A DNA stretch of 46,542 nucleotides from Gammaproteobacteria bacterium (GTDB taxonomy: Bacteria; Pseudomonadota; Gammaproteobacteria; JAADHS01), in assembly GCA_013151745.1 (NCBI GenBank), contig JAADHS010000019.1:1-46542 (forward strand), written 5' to 3'. Shown in pieces: positions 45,166 through 46,542 of the stretch. Position 1 is the stretch's first letter; each line of letters opens with the position of its first letter. The notes under the pieces were generated by a model that did not search any database, was not told the DNA's origin, and worked only from the letters and a program-made list of their open reading frames with translations. A program made the translations under genes and the position numbers.

Positions 45166-46542
45166 TCAAACGTGTCCATATTGCTCTCCACCCCTTAACC
45201 AACGCTGTACCAGCAATGGAACACGCTCCGCATAGTCACCTAAAATGAGCTGCGCGCCCTGCTCTACCGCCGGAAAAAGCGCTTGGTCTCGCGTCAAGTC
45301 AGCTATTTTCAATTGCGCCAGGCCGCTTTGTCGCGCCCCCAAAACATCGCCAGGCCCACGCAAGTCTAAATCTCTTTGCGCAATTTCAAAACCATCATTG
45401 GATTTCCGCATAATATCCAAACGAGAGCGAGCCAAGCGAGACAACGGCCCATGATAGAGCATGACACAGGCACTTTTTACATCACCTCGCCCAACACGAC
45501 CACGCAGTTGGTGTAACTGCGCCAAACCAAATCGTTCGGCATTTTCAATCACCATTAAACTGGCATTGGGCACGTCCACTCCGACCTCAATAACAGTTGT
45601 CGCCACCAATAAATTAATCTCACCATGACGAAATGCCGTCATGATACTCTCTTTTTCTTGCCCTTTTTGTCGCCCATGCACCAAACCCACATTAACTTCA
45701 GGCATCATTTCAGCCAGACAAATTGCGGTTTCTTCTGCCGCCTGGCATTGCAATACTTCTGATTCCTCGACCAAACTACACACCCAATAAGCCTGGCGAC
45801 CCGCAGCACAAGCCTCACGAATTTTCGCCACAACTTCGGCACGCCGTGTATCGGCAATCACAACCGTATCAATGACCTGTCTGCCAGGGGGAAGTTCATC
45901 TATGGTTGACAGGTCCAGATCGGCATAAGCCGTCATAGCTAAAGTTCTAGGGATGGGGGTTGCCGTCATAATCAACTGATGTGGCACACAATTCCCGGCA
46001 ACCCCTTTTTCTCTCAATGCCAAACGTTGATGGACGCCAAAACGATGCTGCTCATCAACAACAATCAAACCTAAACGCTTAAAACAAACCTCATCTTGAA
46101 ATAAGGCATGAGTCCCAACAACAATATCCACCTCGCCCAGACTCATTTGGAGACGCACGGCTGTTTTGTCGGCGGCTTTCATGCTCGCGCCTAACATCAA
46201 GATGCGCACACCCAGGGCATCGAAGCCCATTTGTAAGTTTCGGAAATGTTGTTCTGCTAACAATTCCGTAGGTACCATGAACGCGGCCTGGTAGCCATTT
46301 TCAACCGCTTGTAATAACGCCATGGTTGCAACCAGCGTTTTTCCCGAGCCCACATCGCCCTGCAATAGACGCTGCATGGGCTGTTTTTTTTGCAAATCTG
46401 CTGTAATTTCTGTAATGACGCGTCGCTGAGCTGAAGTTGGGCTAAATGGCAGGCTGTTTTCTAACTGCGTACGCAAGCGCGGTTTGGCATTGAGCTCTGG
46501 AGCCTGATGACGCTCAGTACGCAGTCGCAATTCACGCAGACT
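45166..46542 (-). CDS. recG: ATP-dependent DNA helicase RecG, C-terminal part
   Basis: The window ends inside this gene, and the reading frame stays open to the last base, so the N-terminal wedge domain is missing. The remaining part of about 459 residues contains Walker A GDVGSGKT, DEQHRFG, TATPIPRTL, VIEVGVDVP and QLHQLRGRVGRG. RecG processes Holliday junctions and stalled forks. Confidence 0.97.
   Translation of the reverse strand, partial: SLRELRLRTERHQAPELNAKPRLRTQLENSLPFSPTSAQRRVITEITADLQKKQPMQRLLQGDVGSGKTLVATMALLQAVENGYQAAFMVPTELLAEQHFRNLQMGFDALGVRILMLGASMKAADKTAVRLQMSLGEVDIVVGTHALFQDEVCFKRLGLIVVDEQHRFGVHQRLALREKGVAGNCVPHQLIMTATPIPRTLAMTAYADLDLSTIDELPPGRQVIDTVVIADTRRAEVVAKIREACAAGRQAYWVCSLVEESEVLQCQAAEETAICLAEMMPEVNVGLVHGRQKGQEKESIMTAFRHGEINLLVATTVIEVGVDVPNASLMVIENAERFGLAQLHQLRGRVGRGDVKSACVMLYHGPLSRLARSRLDIMRKSNDGFEIAQRDLDLRGPGDVLGARQSGLAQLKIADLTRDQALFPAVEQGAQLILGDYAERVPLLVQRWLRGGEQYGHV

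Noticed and set aside
1-46542. tRNA, rRNA, CRISPR array or transposase gene
   Set aside because: None was seen on either strand by reading; a covariance-model scan would be needed to exclude small RNAs.

Overview
The window is chromosomal DNA of a gammaproteobacterium. The right third carries a gene order typical of that class: recG, ubiC, ubiA, a YrbG-type exchanger, kdsD, kdsC, lptC, lptA, lptB, rpoN, hpf, ptsN, hprK, rapZ, an EIIA of the mannose family, ptsH, ptsI and mgtE, all on the minus strand. The sequence is moderately AT-rich. A PrsK-type histidine kinase and many c-type cytochromes suggest a free-living respiratory organism, perhaps a methanotroph or sulfur oxidiser. This placement is inference; no marker gene for a genus is present. 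I see no rRNA, tRNA, CRISPR array or transposase gene.

Layout. 1-6.7 kb: RRM protein, PrsK kinase, small membrane protein, HU, PHP phosphoesterase, glnS. 6.7-10.6 kb: two small lipoproteins, a two-gene MotA/TolQ-type channel plus vWA protein, and two single-helix microproteins. 10.8-13.5 kb: a membrane-anchored spermidine-synthase-fold protein. 13.6-25.3 kb: a large respiratory island. 26-30.7 kb: a polytopic membrane protein, mutM and an orphan hydantoinase A. 30.9 kb to the end: housekeeping block (Mg transport, regulatory PTS, sigma-54, LPS export, Kdo synthesis, ubiquinone synthesis, recG).

The respiratory island is the most notable part. One minus-strand transcription unit (21192 to 17294, closed by a strong terminator) encodes a CcoN-like heme-copper oxidase subunit I, a monoheme CcoO-like subunit with a long insertion, a heme-less subunit with a CcoP-like N-terminus, and three small membrane proteins of 96, 29 and 47 residues. 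A second unit (17071 to 13590) encodes a CcoS-like protein, a membrane-anchored cytochrome c, a SUMF/FGE-fold protein without the catalytic cysteine pair, and several small membrane proteins. A third (24963 to 21992) encodes a two-heme cytochrome c4-like protein, a second anchored cytochrome c, a 171-residue half of a heme-copper oxidase subunit I, a thioredoxin-fold lipoprotein and a small membrane protein. Together they look like a divergent C-family oxidase (or NO-handling relative) with its own maturation and electron-donor proteins. Subunit I keeps the CcoN copper histidines and the tyrosine, but has Gln where CcoN has a conserved Glu, next to a NorB-like sequence.

A second theme is short palindromic or inverted-repeat elements without coding capacity. 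At least four families occur (copies at 1-152, 2557-2813, 4765-4927; 27505-27697 with a relic at 36453-36520; 28559-28673; 30681-30848). Most sit at the 3' end of a gene, and two of them supply the stop codon of the preceding gene.
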